DNA from: Actinomycetes bacterium
Lineage (GTDB): Bacteria; Actinomycetota; Actinomycetes; Actinomycetales; Dermatophilaceae
Length of the DNA stretch: 64,000 nt
Assembly: GCA_023420415.1 (NCBI GenBank)
Contig: JAEZWF010000029.1
Span: forward strand, 124,001 to 188,000
Reading direction: 5' to 3'
The translations under genes were made by a program, and so were the position numbers. The notes under the pieces were generated by a model that was not told the origin of the DNA, did not search any database, and saw nothing but the letters and a program-made list of their open reading frames with translations. Shown here piece after piece: positions 1-8,008 of this stretch. Position 1 is the first letter of the stretch, and each line of letters starts with the position of its first letter.

Positions 1-1
1 G

Positions 2-1024
2 TCGTTGCCGCCGCTGGTGCTCGGGTTGTTCGGTGGGGTCGGTTACGTCGGGCAGTGGCTGGGCCAGGACATCGTGGACGACCTGCTCATGGGCATCCAG
101 CGGTTCGCCGAGCAGTTCCTCGTGGGCGACATCGTCAACACGACCGTCCTGCCGACTGCTCGCGACGTGTTGCAGCAGGGCCGGTTCGACCTCATCTCGA
201 TCGGTTTCGTGCTCTCGATCTGGTCGGGCTCGCGCGCCCTCAACGTCTTCGTCGACACGATCTCGATCATGTACGGCCAGTCCGGGGTGCGCGGCATCGT
301 GCAGACGCGGGCGCTGTCACTGAGCCTGTACTTCCTGTCGCTGGTCGTCGGTGTCCTCATCGTGCCCCTCGTGGTGATCGGCCCGACCTGGCTGCGCGAG
401 CTGCTGCCGGAGAACCTCGAGATCCTGGCTTTGCTCTACTGGCCCGTGGTGGTGCTCCTGACCGTGGCGAGCGTGACCACGCTGTTCCACATCTCCACGC
501 CGCGGCAGACGCCGTGGCGTCGGGACGTCCCGGGTGCGGCGCTGACGCTGGCGATGTGGGTGCTCGCGTCGTTCGTGCTGCGCGGCACCATCTCGGCGTC
601 GTTGGGTGACCAGTCGACGTCGATCTACGGGCCGCTGTCGACTCCGATCGTGCTGCTCATCTGGCTCTACGCGCTGGCGATCGCCATCCTCATCGGTGCT
701 GCCCTCAACGCCGCGATCCGCAAGCTCTACCCCGTCGAGGAGCGACCGACGTTGCGGGTGCAGACGATGGAGTGGGTGAAGGGCAAGGTCGCCGAGGCGC
801 GTGACAACGGGGCCGCCGACGACGCCCGCCGGCCCGAGGACGACGCGGCCGTGGCCGCGCGGCTGGACGATGCGGAGCAGCTGCTGAGCACCTCGATGGA
901 GGGCCTGCGCGCCGATGCGCACCGGCCGCTCACCCCACTGCGCGAGGACGGCGAGGAGCCGTCGGGGGAGCGTCGAATGACACGCGTGAGAGCCGATTTG
1001 GAGACGAGTCGCCGGATCGGATAA
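2..1024 (+). CDS. YihY/BrkB family membrane protein (5' end outside window)
   Basis: The frame is open from the first bases, so the N-terminus lies upstream; about 340 residues are visible. Hydrophobic segments are seen at roughly residues 95-125, 140-165, 180-200 and 215-240, the last containing YGPLSTPIVLLIWLY, typical of the final helices of YihY/BrkB proteins. About 95 charged, Asp/Glu/Arg-rich residues follow as a cytoplasmic tail. The family was once mislabelled RNase BN; its true envelope or transport role is not established. The TAA stop lies inside the -10 box of the tRNA promoter that follows, so the gene abuts the tRNA cluster. Confidence 0.85.
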   Translation, partial: SLPPLVLGLFGGVGYVGQWLGQDIVDDLLMGIQRFAEQFLVGDIVNTTVLPTARDVLQQGRFDLISIGFVLSIWSGSRALNVFVDTISIMYGQSGVRGIVQTRALSLSLYFLSLVVGVLIVPLVVIGPTWLRELLPENLEILALLYWPVVVLLTVASVTTLFHISTPRQTPWRRDVPGAALTLAMWVLASFVLRGTISASLGDQSTSIYGPLSTPIVLLIWLYALAIAILIGAALNAAIRKLYPVEERPTLRVQTMEWVKGKVAEARDNGAADDARRPEDDAAVAARLDDAEQLLSTSMEGLRADAHRPLTPLREDGEEPSGERRMTRVRADLETSRRIG

Positions 1025-1025
1025 T
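998..1025 (+). promoter_or_regulatory. Promoter of the tRNA Gly-Cys-Val cluster
   Basis: TTGGAG (998-1003) and GATAAT (1020-1025) are spaced 16 bases apart, a near-consensus primary-sigma promoter. It overlaps the stop codon of the preceding membrane protein gene and lies about 60 bases before the first tRNA. Confidence 0.65.
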
Positions 1026-1084
1026 GTCTGTCCGCACGCGCAGGCGGGTGAAAGCCCACCTCAGACACCAATAGCGCGGGTAAT

Positions 1085-1157
1085 GCGGATGTAGCTCAGT
1101 TGGTAGAGCGCAACCTTGCCAAGGTTGAGGTCGCCGGTTCGAGCCCGGTCATCCGCT
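1085..1157 (+). tRNA. tRNA-Gly (GCC)
   Basis: A complete cloverleaf can be folded: acceptor GCGGATG/CATCCGC, D arm GCTC/GAGC, anticodon stem CAACC/GGTTG around loop TTGCCAA (anticodon GCC) and T arm GCCGG-TTCGAGC-CCGGT. 73 nt; CCA is not encoded. First of three clustered tRNAs. Confidence 0.97.
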
Positions 1158-1179
1158 CGGAGGGTTTGACCGCCTTCAC

Positions 1180-1250
1180 GGTGGAGTGGCCGAGAGGCGA
1201 GGCAGCGGCCTGCAAAGCCGCGTACACGGGTTCAAATCCCGTCTCCACCT
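1180..1250 (+). tRNA. tRNA-Cys (GCA)
   Basis: Acceptor GGTGGAG/CTCCACC, anticodon stem GCGGC/GCCGC around CTGCAAA (anticodon GCA), T loop TTCAAAT. 71 nt, CCA not encoded. It lies 22 bases after tRNA-Gly and is probably co-transcribed. Confidence 0.97.
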
Positions 1251-1289
1251 CGGACGGCTCTGGCAGCATGTGGAGTCGAGACCCAGCTA

Positions 1290-1364
1290 GGGCGATTGGC
1301 GCAGTGGTAGCGCGCTTCCTTGACACGGAAGAGGTCACTGGTTCAAACCCAGTATCGCCCACCA
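1290..1364 (+). tRNA. tRNA-Val (GAC)
   Basis: Acceptor GGGCGAT/ATCGCCC, anticodon stem CTTCC/GGAAG around TTGACAC (anticodon GAC), T loop TTCAAAC. The 3' CCA is encoded (1362-1364), unlike the two upstream tRNAs. A second valine tRNA with another anticodon (CAC) is at 49393. Confidence 0.97.
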
Positions 1365-1370
1365 GCACGA

Positions 1371-1410
1371 AACGGCCCCTGACCAGCGGACACGCAGGTC
1401 AGGGGCCGTT
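1371..1410 (+). terminator. Stem-loop terminator of the tRNA cluster
   Basis: A perfect 14-bp inverted repeat, AACGGCCCCTGACC (1371-1384) and its complement (1397-1410), encloses a 12-nt loop immediately after the tRNA CCA end. There is no U tract, as is common in high-GC actinobacteria, so efficiency cannot be judged from sequence. Confidence 0.8.
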
Positions 1411-1448
1411 CGCGTGGGCGCGGGGGCCGACGCACCGTCCGTCGCGCT

Positions 1449-1472
1449 GTTTGGGGAGCCGCTCCCCGGGTA
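1449..1472 (+). promoter_or_regulatory. SigB/SigF-type promoter of the pterin-like operon
   Basis: GTTT (1449-1452), 15-nt spacer, GGGTA (1468-1472): the form known for SigB/SigF-type stress sigma factors in Streptomyces and mycobacteria. The whole spacer GGGGAGCCGCTCCCC is a palindrome with an odd centre, so it may also be an operator. The A of GGGTA is followed by 10 bases and then GTG, exactly the geometry seen at 10915-10926, suggesting a nearly leaderless mRNA. Confidence 0.65.
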
Positions 1473-1482
1473 CGTCACCGGT

Positions 1483-2529
1483 GTGAGCGACAACGGTCAC
1501 CCGTCCCGGCCTGCCCGGATGACGACGCACGCCCTGTGGGTGGACCGTCCCCTGCATGCGCAGATCAGAGCCACCGACCTGCCCCGGCCGGGACCCGGCG
1601 AGGTGCTCGTGCGCAGCGTGCACTCCGGCGTCAGCCGGGGGACCGAGACCCTCGTCTACCGCGGCGAGGTGCCGCCGAGCCAGTATGCCGCGATGCGGGC
1701 ACCCTTCCAGGAGGGCGACTTCCCGGGGCCGGTCAAGTACGGCTACCTCACGGTGGGCGTGGTCGAGGAGGGGCCCGATGACCTCAAGGGTCGTACCGTC
1801 TTCACCCTCTACCCGCACCAGACCCGGTTCGTGGTGCCCGCCGACCAGGTCACTGTCGTCCCGGACGGTGTGCCGCCGCGTCGAGCGGTCCTCGCGGGCA
1901 CCGTCGAGACCGCGCTCAACGCCGTCTGGGACGCGCCCGTCCTCGTCGGCGACCGCGTCGCCGTCGTGGGAGCGGGGATGGTCGGCTGCTCGGTTGCCCG
2001 GCTCGCGGCCGCCATCCCGGGCACCCGGGTGACGCTCGTCGACGTCGATGAGTCCCGTGGTGACGTCGCAGACGCCCTCGGGGTCGGGTTCGTCCCGGCC
2101 TCGGCAGCCCGGGCCGTCCTCGCCGACCTCGACACCGTCGTGCACACCAGCGCGACGTCCGACGGCCTGCAGCTCGCCCTGGACCTCCTTCGGCCGGAGG
2201 GGACCGTCCTGGAGCTGAGCTGGTACGGCATACGCGACGTCACCGTCTCCCTCGGAGGCGCCTTCCACTCCGGCCGGCTCGCGATCCGAGCCAGCCAGGT
2301 CGGCGCTGTCGCGCCGGCCCGCCGCGACAGCCGCACCACCGCCGACCGGCTCGCGCTGGCGCTGGAACTGTTGCAGGACAACGCATTCGACGCACTGCTC
2401 ACCGGCAGCTCCGTGTTTGCCGAGCTCCCGGACGTCCTGGCCCGGCTCAGCGACGGCACCCTCCCGGCCCTTTGCCACGTGATCGACCACCCCGAAGGAG
2501 ACGACGATGTTCAGCGTGACCGTGCGTGA
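1483..2529 (+). CDS. Zinc-type alcohol dehydrogenase-like oxidoreductase, first gene of pterin-like operon
   Basis: About 348 residues of the medium-chain dehydrogenase/reductase fold: GroES-like N-terminal half, then a Rossmann motif VAVVGAGMVGCSVARL (near residue 155) and a NAD(P)-type acidic turn VTLVDVDE. The structural-zinc cysteine cluster and a clear catalytic Cys/His set are absent, so it is closer to zinc-free or quinone-reductase-like members. The GTG start at 1483 is chosen because the GTTT/GGGTA promoter places the mRNA start just before it; ATG 1519 is the alternative and also lacks a ribosome site. It overlaps the next gene by 23 bases. Substrate unknown. Confidence 0.75.
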   Translation: MSDNGHPSRPARMTTHALWVDRPLHAQIRATDLPRPGPGEVLVRSVHSGVSRGTETLVYRGEVPPSQYAAMRAPFQEGDFPGPVKYGYLTVGVVEEGPDDLKGRTVFTLYPHQTRFVVPADQVTVVPDGVPPRRAVLAGTVETALNAVWDAPVLVGDRVAVVGAGMVGCSVARLAAAIPGTRVTLVDVDESRGDVADALGVGFVPASAARAVLADLDTVVHTSATSDGLQLALDLLRPEGTVLELSWYGIRDVTVSLGGAFHSGRLAIRASQVGAVAPARRDSRTTADRLALALELLQDNAFDALLTGSSVFAELPDVLARLSDGTLPALCHVIDHPEGDDDVQRDRA

Positions 2530-2905
2530 CCACATGATGGTGGCGCACAGCTTCCAGGGAGAAGCCTTCGGCCCGGCCCAGAAGCTCCACGGGGCGACGT
2601 TCGTCGTCGACGCGACCTTCCAACGCCAGGAGCTCGACGCAGACGGGGTCGTCGTCGACATCGGCCTGGCCAGCGAGGCGCTGCACGAGGTCGTGGGTGC
2701 CCTGACCTACCGCAACCTCGACGACGAGCCGGAGTTCGCGGGTGTCAACACGACCACCGAGGTGCTCGCGCGCCACGTCGCCGACCGGCTCGCCAGCCTC
2801 ATCGAGGAGGGCCGGCTCGGTGCCTCGGCGCTTGCGGTCGAGAGCCTGGGTGTCCGCCTGGCCGAGTCCCACATCGCGTGGGCGAGCTACGAGCGACGTC
2901 TGTGA
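2507..2905 (+). CDS. 6-pyruvoyl-tetrahydropterin synthase/QueD homologue lacking catalytic residues
   Basis: 132 residues of the T-fold PTPS/QueD family, started at ATG after AAGGAG. The first zinc histidine (VAHSF) is kept, but the usual Cys-x3-His-Gly-His is AQKLHGA here: both the catalytic Cys and one zinc His are missing, and the Asp-His pair of LDHHY aligns with LTYRN. The pterin-anchoring Glu (LAESHIAW) and the PTxEVLA-type segment (TTTEVLARH) remain. Seen: a pterin-binding scaffold with altered chemistry. Known: true PTPS/QueD use zinc, Cys and Asp-His. Inferred: it acts on or carries a pterin made by the downstream cyclohydrolase, but not by the standard reaction. A similar homologue (SCO6650) is known from Streptomyces, as I recall. 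Confidence 0.8.
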   Translation: MFSVTVRDHMMVAHSFQGEAFGPAQKLHGATFVVDATFQRQELDADGVVVDIGLASEALHEVVGALTYRNLDDEPEFAGVNTTTEVLARHVADRLASLIEEGRLGASALAVESLGVRLAESHIAWASYERRL

Positions 2906-4002
2906 GCGAGCTGCACCTCGTCGTGCCCGGTTGGGTCGACGACCCCGCGCGGCCCAGCGGTGGGAGCCGCTACGACCGCCGCCTGGCCACGGCCCTGTCC
3001 TTTCTCGGTTGGCAGGTCCACGAGCACGCTGTGCCCGGCCCCTGGCCGACCCGCACCGGTCCGGGTCTCGCCGCTCTCACGAACCTCCTGCACGACCTGC
3101 CCGACGGCGCCCGAGTGCTCGTCGACGGCGCCGTCGCCTCGGGTGCCGACGACGTGCTCCTGCCGCTGGCCGGTCGCCTGTCCATCACCGTGCTCGTGCA
3201 CCTGCCGTTCGGACTGGTGCCCGACGCCGACCCCGCCCTCGCCCTGCGCGAAGGCCGGGTGCTGCGTGCCGCGGACGGCGTCGTCACCACCAGCCAGTGG
3301 GCTGCGGACCAGGTGGTGTCCGGCCACGGCGTCGACCCCGCGCGGATGCGGGTCGCAACACCCGGGGCGGACCCGGCGGCGCTCACGGCCGGCACCAGTG
3401 CGGGCACCAACCTGCTGTGCGTGGCGGCGCTGACGCCGCTCAAGGGCCACGACGTCCTCGTCGCCGCCCTGCGACACCTCACGGAGCTGGAGTGGTGGTG
3501 CGCCTGTGTCGGGCCGCTCGACGTCGCGCCGGCCTGGTGGGCCACCGTGCGCCAGGGCGTCGCCGACACCCACCTCACGCGACGGCTCACCTTCACCGGC
3601 CCGCTCACCTCCGAGCAGCTCGATGTCAGGTATGCCGCGGCGGACCTCCTCGTCGTGCCGTCGCGGCACGAGACCTACGGGATGGTCGTGAGCGAGGCGC
3701 TCGCCCGCGGCATACCCGTCATTGCGCCCGCCGTGGGAGGCGTGCCCGAGGCGCTCGGTGACCAGGCCGGGACCTCCGGGGTGCTGGTGCCACCGGGCGA
3801 CCCGACGGCCCTCGCCGCGGCCCTGCGGCGCTGGCTGACCGAGCCCGGGCACCGATCCCGGCTGCGGGCCGGCGCCCGCCGCCGGCGGGGTGAGCTCACC
3901 GGGTGGGACGTCACGGCGGCAGCGGTGCTCGCGGCGGTGACGGATGCACCCGTGGGCGAGCGGGTAGGGGAGCAGGCGCTGACCGAAGGAGCGAGGCCAT
4001 GA
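2902..4002 (+). CDS. GT4-type glycosyltransferase
   Basis: 366 residues with the GT-B layout: N-terminal acceptor domain beginning ELHLVVPGWVDDP, C-terminal donor domain with LLCVAALTPLKGHD and the EX7E signature RHETYGMVVSEALARG (around residues 255-270). Retaining nucleotide-sugar transferases of family GT4 have this architecture. GTG start overlaps the stop of the PTPS-like gene (GTGA). In this operon it most likely glycosylates the pterin or pyrimidine product, as biopterin glucosyltransferases do in cyanobacteria; that acceptor is an inference. Confidence 0.85.
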   Translation: MSELHLVVPGWVDDPARPSGGSRYDRRLATALSFLGWQVHEHAVPGPWPTRTGPGLAALTNLLHDLPDGARVLVDGAVASGADDVLLPLAGRLSITVLVHLPFGLVPDADPALALREGRVLRAADGVVTTSQWAADQVVSGHGVDPARMRVATPGADPAALTAGTSAGTNLLCVAALTPLKGHDVLVAALRHLTELEWWCACVGPLDVAPAWWATVRQGVADTHLTRRLTFTGPLTSEQLDVRYAAADLLVVPSRHETYGMVVSEALARGIPVIAPAVGGVPEALGDQAGTSGVLVPPGDPTALAAALRRWLTEPGHRSRLRAGARRRRGELTGWDVTAAAVLAAVTDAPVGERVGEQALTEGARP

Positions 4003-4760
4003 CGTCCACCACCACGACGACCGCCGCCCGGGAGCGGACGAGGTCCGCGCCGCCGGCCCGGCCCTACACGGTCCTCAGCTGCTGCATGAGCATCGACGGC
4101 TACCTCGACGACGCAGGCCCCGAGCGGCTGCTGCTCTCGAACGCGGCCGACTTCGACCGGGTCGATGCCGAGCGCGCCGCCAGCGACGCCGTCCTCGTGG
4201 GCGCCGAGACGGTCCGGCGTGACAACCCCCGCCTCGTGGTGCGATCGGCGGACCGGCGCGCGCTGCGTGCAGCGCGGGGCCGGACCGCCTCACCGGTCAA
4301 GGTCGTCGTCACGCGCAGCGGACAGCTCGACCCGGGGGCCGCGTTCTTCACCGAGGGCGCAAGCGAACGACTCGTCTACTGCCCCACCGGGGCGGTGGCC
4401 AGCGCCCGTGACCGGCTCGCCGGCGTGGCCACCGTCGTCGACGCCGGCCCGGATGGCGGGCTCGACGCCGTCCTCGCCGACCTCGCCGTGCGCGGCGTCG
4501 CCCGGCTCGTCGTCGAAGGGGGCGCGAGCATCGTCACCCAGGTGCTGCTGTCGGGGCTGGCGGACGAGCTCCAGCTGGCCGTGGCGCCGCTGTTCGTGGG
4601 GGACTCGCGCGCCCCGCGGCTGGTGGGTGACGGCGCCTTCCCGTGGAGTGCGGACCGCAGGGCGACGTTGGCTTCGGTCGAGCAGGTCGGCGACGTCGCG
4701 CTCCTGCGGTACGCCCTCTCGAACCGGTTCGCGCCGGTCGTGGACGGTGACGAGGCATGA
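3999..4760 (+). CDS. RibD C-terminal-type pyrimidine/dihydrofolate reductase-like protein
   Basis: 253 residues. After a Thr-rich leader comes the RibD_C/DHFR-like core: VLSCCMSIDGYLDD, VGAETVRRDNPRLVVR, and LVVEGGASIVTQVL, which are the hallmark NADPH-binding strings. The zinc-dependent deaminase half of bifunctional RibD is absent, so only the reductase step is encoded. ATG follows GAAGGAGCGAGG and overlaps the preceding stop (ATGA). In riboflavin synthesis this domain reduces the ribosylamino-pyrimidine; here, next to a cyclohydrolase II, it probably reduces the same type of intermediate for a secondary product. Confidence 0.85.
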   Translation: MTSTTTTTAARERTRSAPPARPYTVLSCCMSIDGYLDDAGPERLLLSNAADFDRVDAERAASDAVLVGAETVRRDNPRLVVRSADRRALRAARGRTASPVKVVVTRSGQLDPGAAFFTEGASERLVYCPTGAVASARDRLAGVATVVDAGPDGGLDAVLADLAVRGVARLVVEGGASIVTQVLLSGLADELQLAVAPLFVGDSRAPRLVGDGAFPWSADRRATLASVEQVGDVALLRYALSNRFAPVVDGDEA

Positions 4761-5446
4761 GCACACGACCCCCAGCCGCCAGCCTGCGCAGCCACGTCCA
4801 GGTGCCGGTGTCACCACGCGGCCGCGACGACGTGACCGCACGCTTCTTCACCTTCGACGGCCTCGTCGACGGACGCGACCACGTCGCGCTCGGCTTCGGT
4901 GGGTATGCCGCGCAGCCGGGTGCGCGCATGCGTCAGCCACGTGCCGGAATCCCTTTGGTACGTGTGCATTCCGAATGCCTCACCGGTGATGTGTTCGGCA
5001 GCCAGCGCTGCGACTGCGGCCCACAGCTCGACGAGGCGGTGTGCGAGCTGGAACGGCACGGCGGATACCTGCTCTACCTGCGTCAGGAGGGCCGGGGGAT
5101 CGGGCTGACCGCCAAGCTCGACGCCTACGCCCTGCAGGACCGTGGGCTCGACACCTACGAGGCGAACGTCGCGCTGGGCTACGCCGAGGACCAGCGTGAC
5201 TACACCGTGGCGGCACAGATGCTGGAGGCGTTGGGCGTCAGCCGGATCGACCTGCTCACCAACAACCCGGACAAGGCCCGCCAGCTGCGCAGCCTCGGGG
5301 TGTCGGTCCGTCGCGTGATCCCCACGGGAGTCCACCTGTCCGTGGCCAACGCGGCATACCTCGCGGCCAAGGTGAACCGCACGGCACACACCATCTCCCT
5401 GCCCGCCAGCGTCACGATGGAGCTCGGTGAGGGGGACGCGAGCTGA
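4757..5446 (+). CDS. ribA: GTP cyclohydrolase II
   Basis: 229 residues with all GCH II signatures: zinc cysteines in SECLTGDVFGSQRCDCG (around 74-90), RQEGRGIGLTAKLDAYALQD, GYAEDQRDYTVAAQML and LLTNNPDKARQL. The tyrosine equivalent to E. coli Tyr105 (DAYALQD) is kept; in one Streptomyces paralogue it is Met and the product stays formylated, so this enzyme should make the normal deformylated pyrimidine. The DHBP synthase domain of bifunctional RibBA is absent. Last gene of the operon (4-base overlap upstream); probably a second, dedicated copy rather than the riboflavin housekeeping gene, which cannot be checked here. Confidence 0.92.
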   Translation: MSTRPPAASLRSHVQVPVSPRGRDDVTARFFTFDGLVDGRDHVALGFGGYAAQPGARMRQPRAGIPLVRVHSECLTGDVFGSQRCDCGPQLDEAVCELERHGGYLLYLRQEGRGIGLTAKLDAYALQDRGLDTYEANVALGYAEDQRDYTVAAQMLEALGVSRIDLLTNNPDKARQLRSLGVSVRRVIPTGVHLSVANAAYLAAKVNRTAHTISLPASVTMELGEGDAS

Positions 5447-5468
5447 GCCGCGCCGACGAGCTGCCCGG

Positions 5469-6239
5469 TCACCCGCCGAGTCGCCCGCCGTCGGACACCG
5501 ACGCCGCGGCACCCTTGCTCGCCGTCGTGGGCACCGCACCCGTCTCCTGCACCTCGGCGGCGATGTCGCGCAGCTTGCGGTTGAGGTCCTGGCTGGCCTG
5601 CCGCAGGATGTCGAACGCCTCGTCGGACGTGACCAGCTTGCGGGCCATGATGATGCCGATGGCGGTGCCGATCTGGCGGCTGCTGGACAACGCGTCGTGG
5701 AAGTTGGCGGCGTCCTGCTCGCGCAGCGCCTGTTCGACGGCGAGGGCAGCGTAGGGGGCGAAGATCGAGGCGATGCCGATGTCGAGCTCGGTGAAGGCGT
5801 CGCGACCCTGGGAGTAGAAGTTGATCGCTGCCTGGTCGTCGGCTGCCAGGACCAGACGCACCGACAGCATGCTCTGGACCCCCGTCTCCTGCGCGCACCG
5901 GGGGCCGAACACCGGCCACCGCTCGTCCTTGTCCAGGTCGCCGGTGATGGCGACCATGTCGGTCTCCGAGGCGTCGAGGCACGGCCCCTCGTGCACGGCA
6001 TACTGCAGCTCGTCGACCCGCTGGGGGAGCTCGCCGGTGGTGGTCATGGTCCTGGGGGCGTGACCGGGACGCAGGAGGGTCAGGCCACAGTGCTCGGTGT
6101 TCGGGATCGACCGCGTCGCGAACCGCACCACGCGGTGCGGGTCGAGCCCGGAGTCGTCCTTGCTCGTGAGCGCGGCACTGAGGTCGGCGAACTGGGCTCC
6201 GAGCATGGCCATGTGGGCGTCATCGGGACTGCTGGGCAT
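5469..6239 (-). CDS. GAF-ANTAR domain regulator
   Basis: About 256 residues. An N-terminal GAF sensor domain (residues ~20-175; LQYAVHEGPCLDA and SMLSVRLVL are typical) is followed by an ANTAR RNA-binding domain (~185-240: ALSSSRQIGTAIGIIMARKLVTSDEAFDILRQASQDLNRKLRDIA). ANTAR proteins bind paired hexaloop RNA motifs and act as antiterminators. ATG at 6239 is preceded by GGGACGGAG; the open frame further upstream is not conserved-looking. Converges with the GTP cyclohydrolase gene. One of three such regulators within 10 kb. Confidence 0.9.
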   Translation of the reverse strand: MPSSPDDAHMAMLGAQFADLSAALTSKDDSGLDPHRVVRFATRSIPNTEHCGLTLLRPGHAPRTMTTTGELPQRVDELQYAVHEGPCLDASETDMVAITGDLDKDERWPVFGPRCAQETGVQSMLSVRLVLAADDQAAINFYSQGRDAFTELDIGIASIFAPYAALAVEQALREQDAANFHDALSSSRQIGTAIGIIMARKLVTSDEAFDILRQASQDLNRKLRDIAAEVQETGAVPTTASKGAAASVSDGGRLGG

Positions 6240-6386
6240 GATCCGTGCTCCGTCCCTCGTGCCGGCTGACGGCTGCGCCGTAGCTTGACGCACCGCCCCC
6301 TGCACCCCCGAGCCTAGACCCCTTCGGCCTGACCGCACCCACGGTCGAGGCCGCATTCTTCGTCCGCATGCGGGTAGGGCTCGGGC

Positions 6387-7229
6387 ATGTCAGCGCGAGG
6401 CGCCGGTGACGGACTGCGGGTGGGCACGTCCGGCTGGGCCTACGCATCGTGGCGCGGTGACTTCTTCCCGCGCGGGCTGCGGCAGCGCGACGAGCTCGCC
6501 CATCTCGGTGACCGCGTGACGTCGTTGGAGGTCAACGCCACGTTCTACTCGCTCCAGCGGGCGTCGTCGTTCCGGCGCTGGATGCAACAGGTGCGTCCGG
6601 AGGTGGACTTTGCCCTCAAGGGCAGTCGTTACATCACCCACCTGCTGCGGCTCGGCAAGGTCGAGCAGGCGCTGGCGAACTTCTGGGCGTCCGGTCCGCT
6701 GCTGCTCGGGCCTCGGCTCGGGCCGGTCCTGTGGCAGCTGCCCGCCTCCCTGGAGTTCGACAGCAAACAGGTCGGCGCCTTCTTGGATCTGTTGCCGCAC
6801 ACCACGATTCAGGCGCAAGGCCTCGCAGCCCGGCACGACGAACGGGTCAAGGAACCGGAGGCGCGGGCCACGGGCGACCACCGCATCCGCCATGCCATCG
6901 AGCCCCGGCACCGCAGCTTCGACACCCCGGCCGCTCGCCGCCTGCTGCGCGAACACGGTGTCGCCACCGTGCTCAGCGACGGGGCGGGCCTGCTGCGGGT
7001 CGACGCGGACACGGCCGACTTCCGATACGTGCGCCTGCACGGGCGCCCCCACCTCTACCGCAGTGGGTATGCCGGGTCGCTGGACCAGTGGGCACGTCGA
7101 GTCCGCGGGTGGCTGACCGACCACGAGGCGGTCCACGTGTACTTCGACAACGACGCCGAGGGGCACGCGCCACACGACGCGGTGGCGCTGCTCGAGCGGC
7201 TCAGCCCTGACGGCCGTGACGTTCCGTGA
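6387..7229 (+). CDS. DUF72 family protein
   Basis: 280 residues of the YecE/DUF72 TIM-barrel family: start motif LRVGTSGWAYASWRGDFFP, FALKGSRYITH, IEPRHRSF and the C-terminal VYFDNDAEGHAPHDA. The family is widespread but its reaction is unknown. No ribosome site precedes the ATG; TAGGGC six bases upstream suggests a leaderless transcript. Its last 29 bases overlap the end of the convergent GAF-ANTAR gene, an unusual tail-to-tail coding overlap. Confidence 0.88.
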   Translation: MSARGAGDGLRVGTSGWAYASWRGDFFPRGLRQRDELAHLGDRVTSLEVNATFYSLQRASSFRRWMQQVRPEVDFALKGSRYITHLLRLGKVEQALANFWASGPLLLGPRLGPVLWQLPASLEFDSKQVGAFLDLLPHTTIQAQGLAARHDERVKEPEARATGDHRIRHAIEPRHRSFDTPAARRLLREHGVATVLSDGAGLLRVDADTADFRYVRLHGRPHLYRSGYAGSLDQWARRVRGWLTDHEAVHVYFDNDAEGHAPHDAVALLERLSPDGRDVP

Positions 7230-7905
7230 GGTCCTTGGCGACCACGACGAGCCGGTCGCCCGTGGTGCGCGCGACCTCCTCGAGCAGGGCCATGGCCCGC
7301 TCTTCGGGGATCCGGTGGCTGGCCATGAGCAGCCCCACGGCCTTGCCGACCTCTCGGTCGTCGTCGAGACCGCGGCGCAGGTCGTCGGCCGTGTCGCGGC
7401 GACCGGCGGCGGTGAGCGCGACCGACACGAAGGAGGCGATGAGCGCGCCCTGGTCGGCCACGTCGGTCGTGAGCACGCCGGGACGGTCGCAGAAGATGTC
7501 GAGCGCGGACTGCTCCCCGGTGTCCGTGAGCAACCGGTAGCCCAGCATGCCCCGCACCGGGGTGCGTCCCAGGACGAGGCGCTGCAGCCGCGGCCAGGGC
7601 GTGTCACGGGCGATGTCGGGGTCCCGCTGGACGGCATCCGCCTCGATGGCGTCCAGGCACGGCCCCTCCTGCGCCTCGGTCTCGAGCGCGTCCATGTGCA
7701 GGGCGATCTCGTCGGTCGCGGCCCGGGTGAGCAGGGTGCGGTTGGGCGTGAGCGTGGAGATGCACACGTGGTCGGCGCCAGGCAGGAGGCGGGCCGTGAG
7801 GTGCACGGCGTCATCCAGCACGTCCTGGGTGGAGTCGCCGCCGTAGATCCGCTCCGCCAGCTCACTGAAGACGGTGCGGATCAAGGGGGTGGGGGATGAC
7901 GTCAT
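7201..7905 (-). CDS. GAF-ANTAR domain regulator
   Basis: 234 residues: GAF domain (about 5-165, with ETEAQEGPCLDAIEADA) then a shorter ANTAR-like helical segment (about 170-225; DDDREVGKAVGLLMASHRIPEERAMALLEEVAR). Same layout as the proteins at 5469 and 14538, but sequence-divergent, so paralogues rather than recent copies. Expected role: sensing followed by RNA-level antitermination. It overlaps the convergent DUF72 gene at its 3' end. Confidence 0.85.
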   Translation of the reverse strand: MTSSPTPLIRTVFSELAERIYGGDSTQDVLDDAVHLTARLLPGADHVCISTLTPNRTLLTRAATDEIALHMDALETEAQEGPCLDAIEADAVQRDPDIARDTPWPRLQRLVLGRTPVRGMLGYRLLTDTGEQSALDIFCDRPGVLTTDVADQGALIASFVSVALTAAGRRDTADDLRRGLDDDREVGKAVGLLMASHRIPEERAMALLEEVARTTGDRLVVVAKDLTERHGRQG

Positions 7906-8008
7906 GCGTCAATGGTGCGTCACGGCCACGACGTTCGCGTGCATGGCCCCCTCCGTGGACGGGTACGGAGCGCACCAGACCCGACCGCGCCCACTCGAGG
8001 AGCTGACT

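Noticed and set aside
1100..1486. Reading frames across the tRNA cluster
   Set aside because: They only translate the three tRNA genes; the cloverleaves and terminator explain the sequence.
6353..6376. GGGTA at 6372 before the DUF72 gene as a fifth SigB/SigF-type promoter
   Set aside because: The -35 position reads GCAT instead of GTTT; a leaderless TAGGGC promoter explains the start better.
7942..7965. GGGTA at 7961 before the dehydrogenase at 8009
   Set aside because: No GTTT at the required 15-base distance (CATG is there instead).
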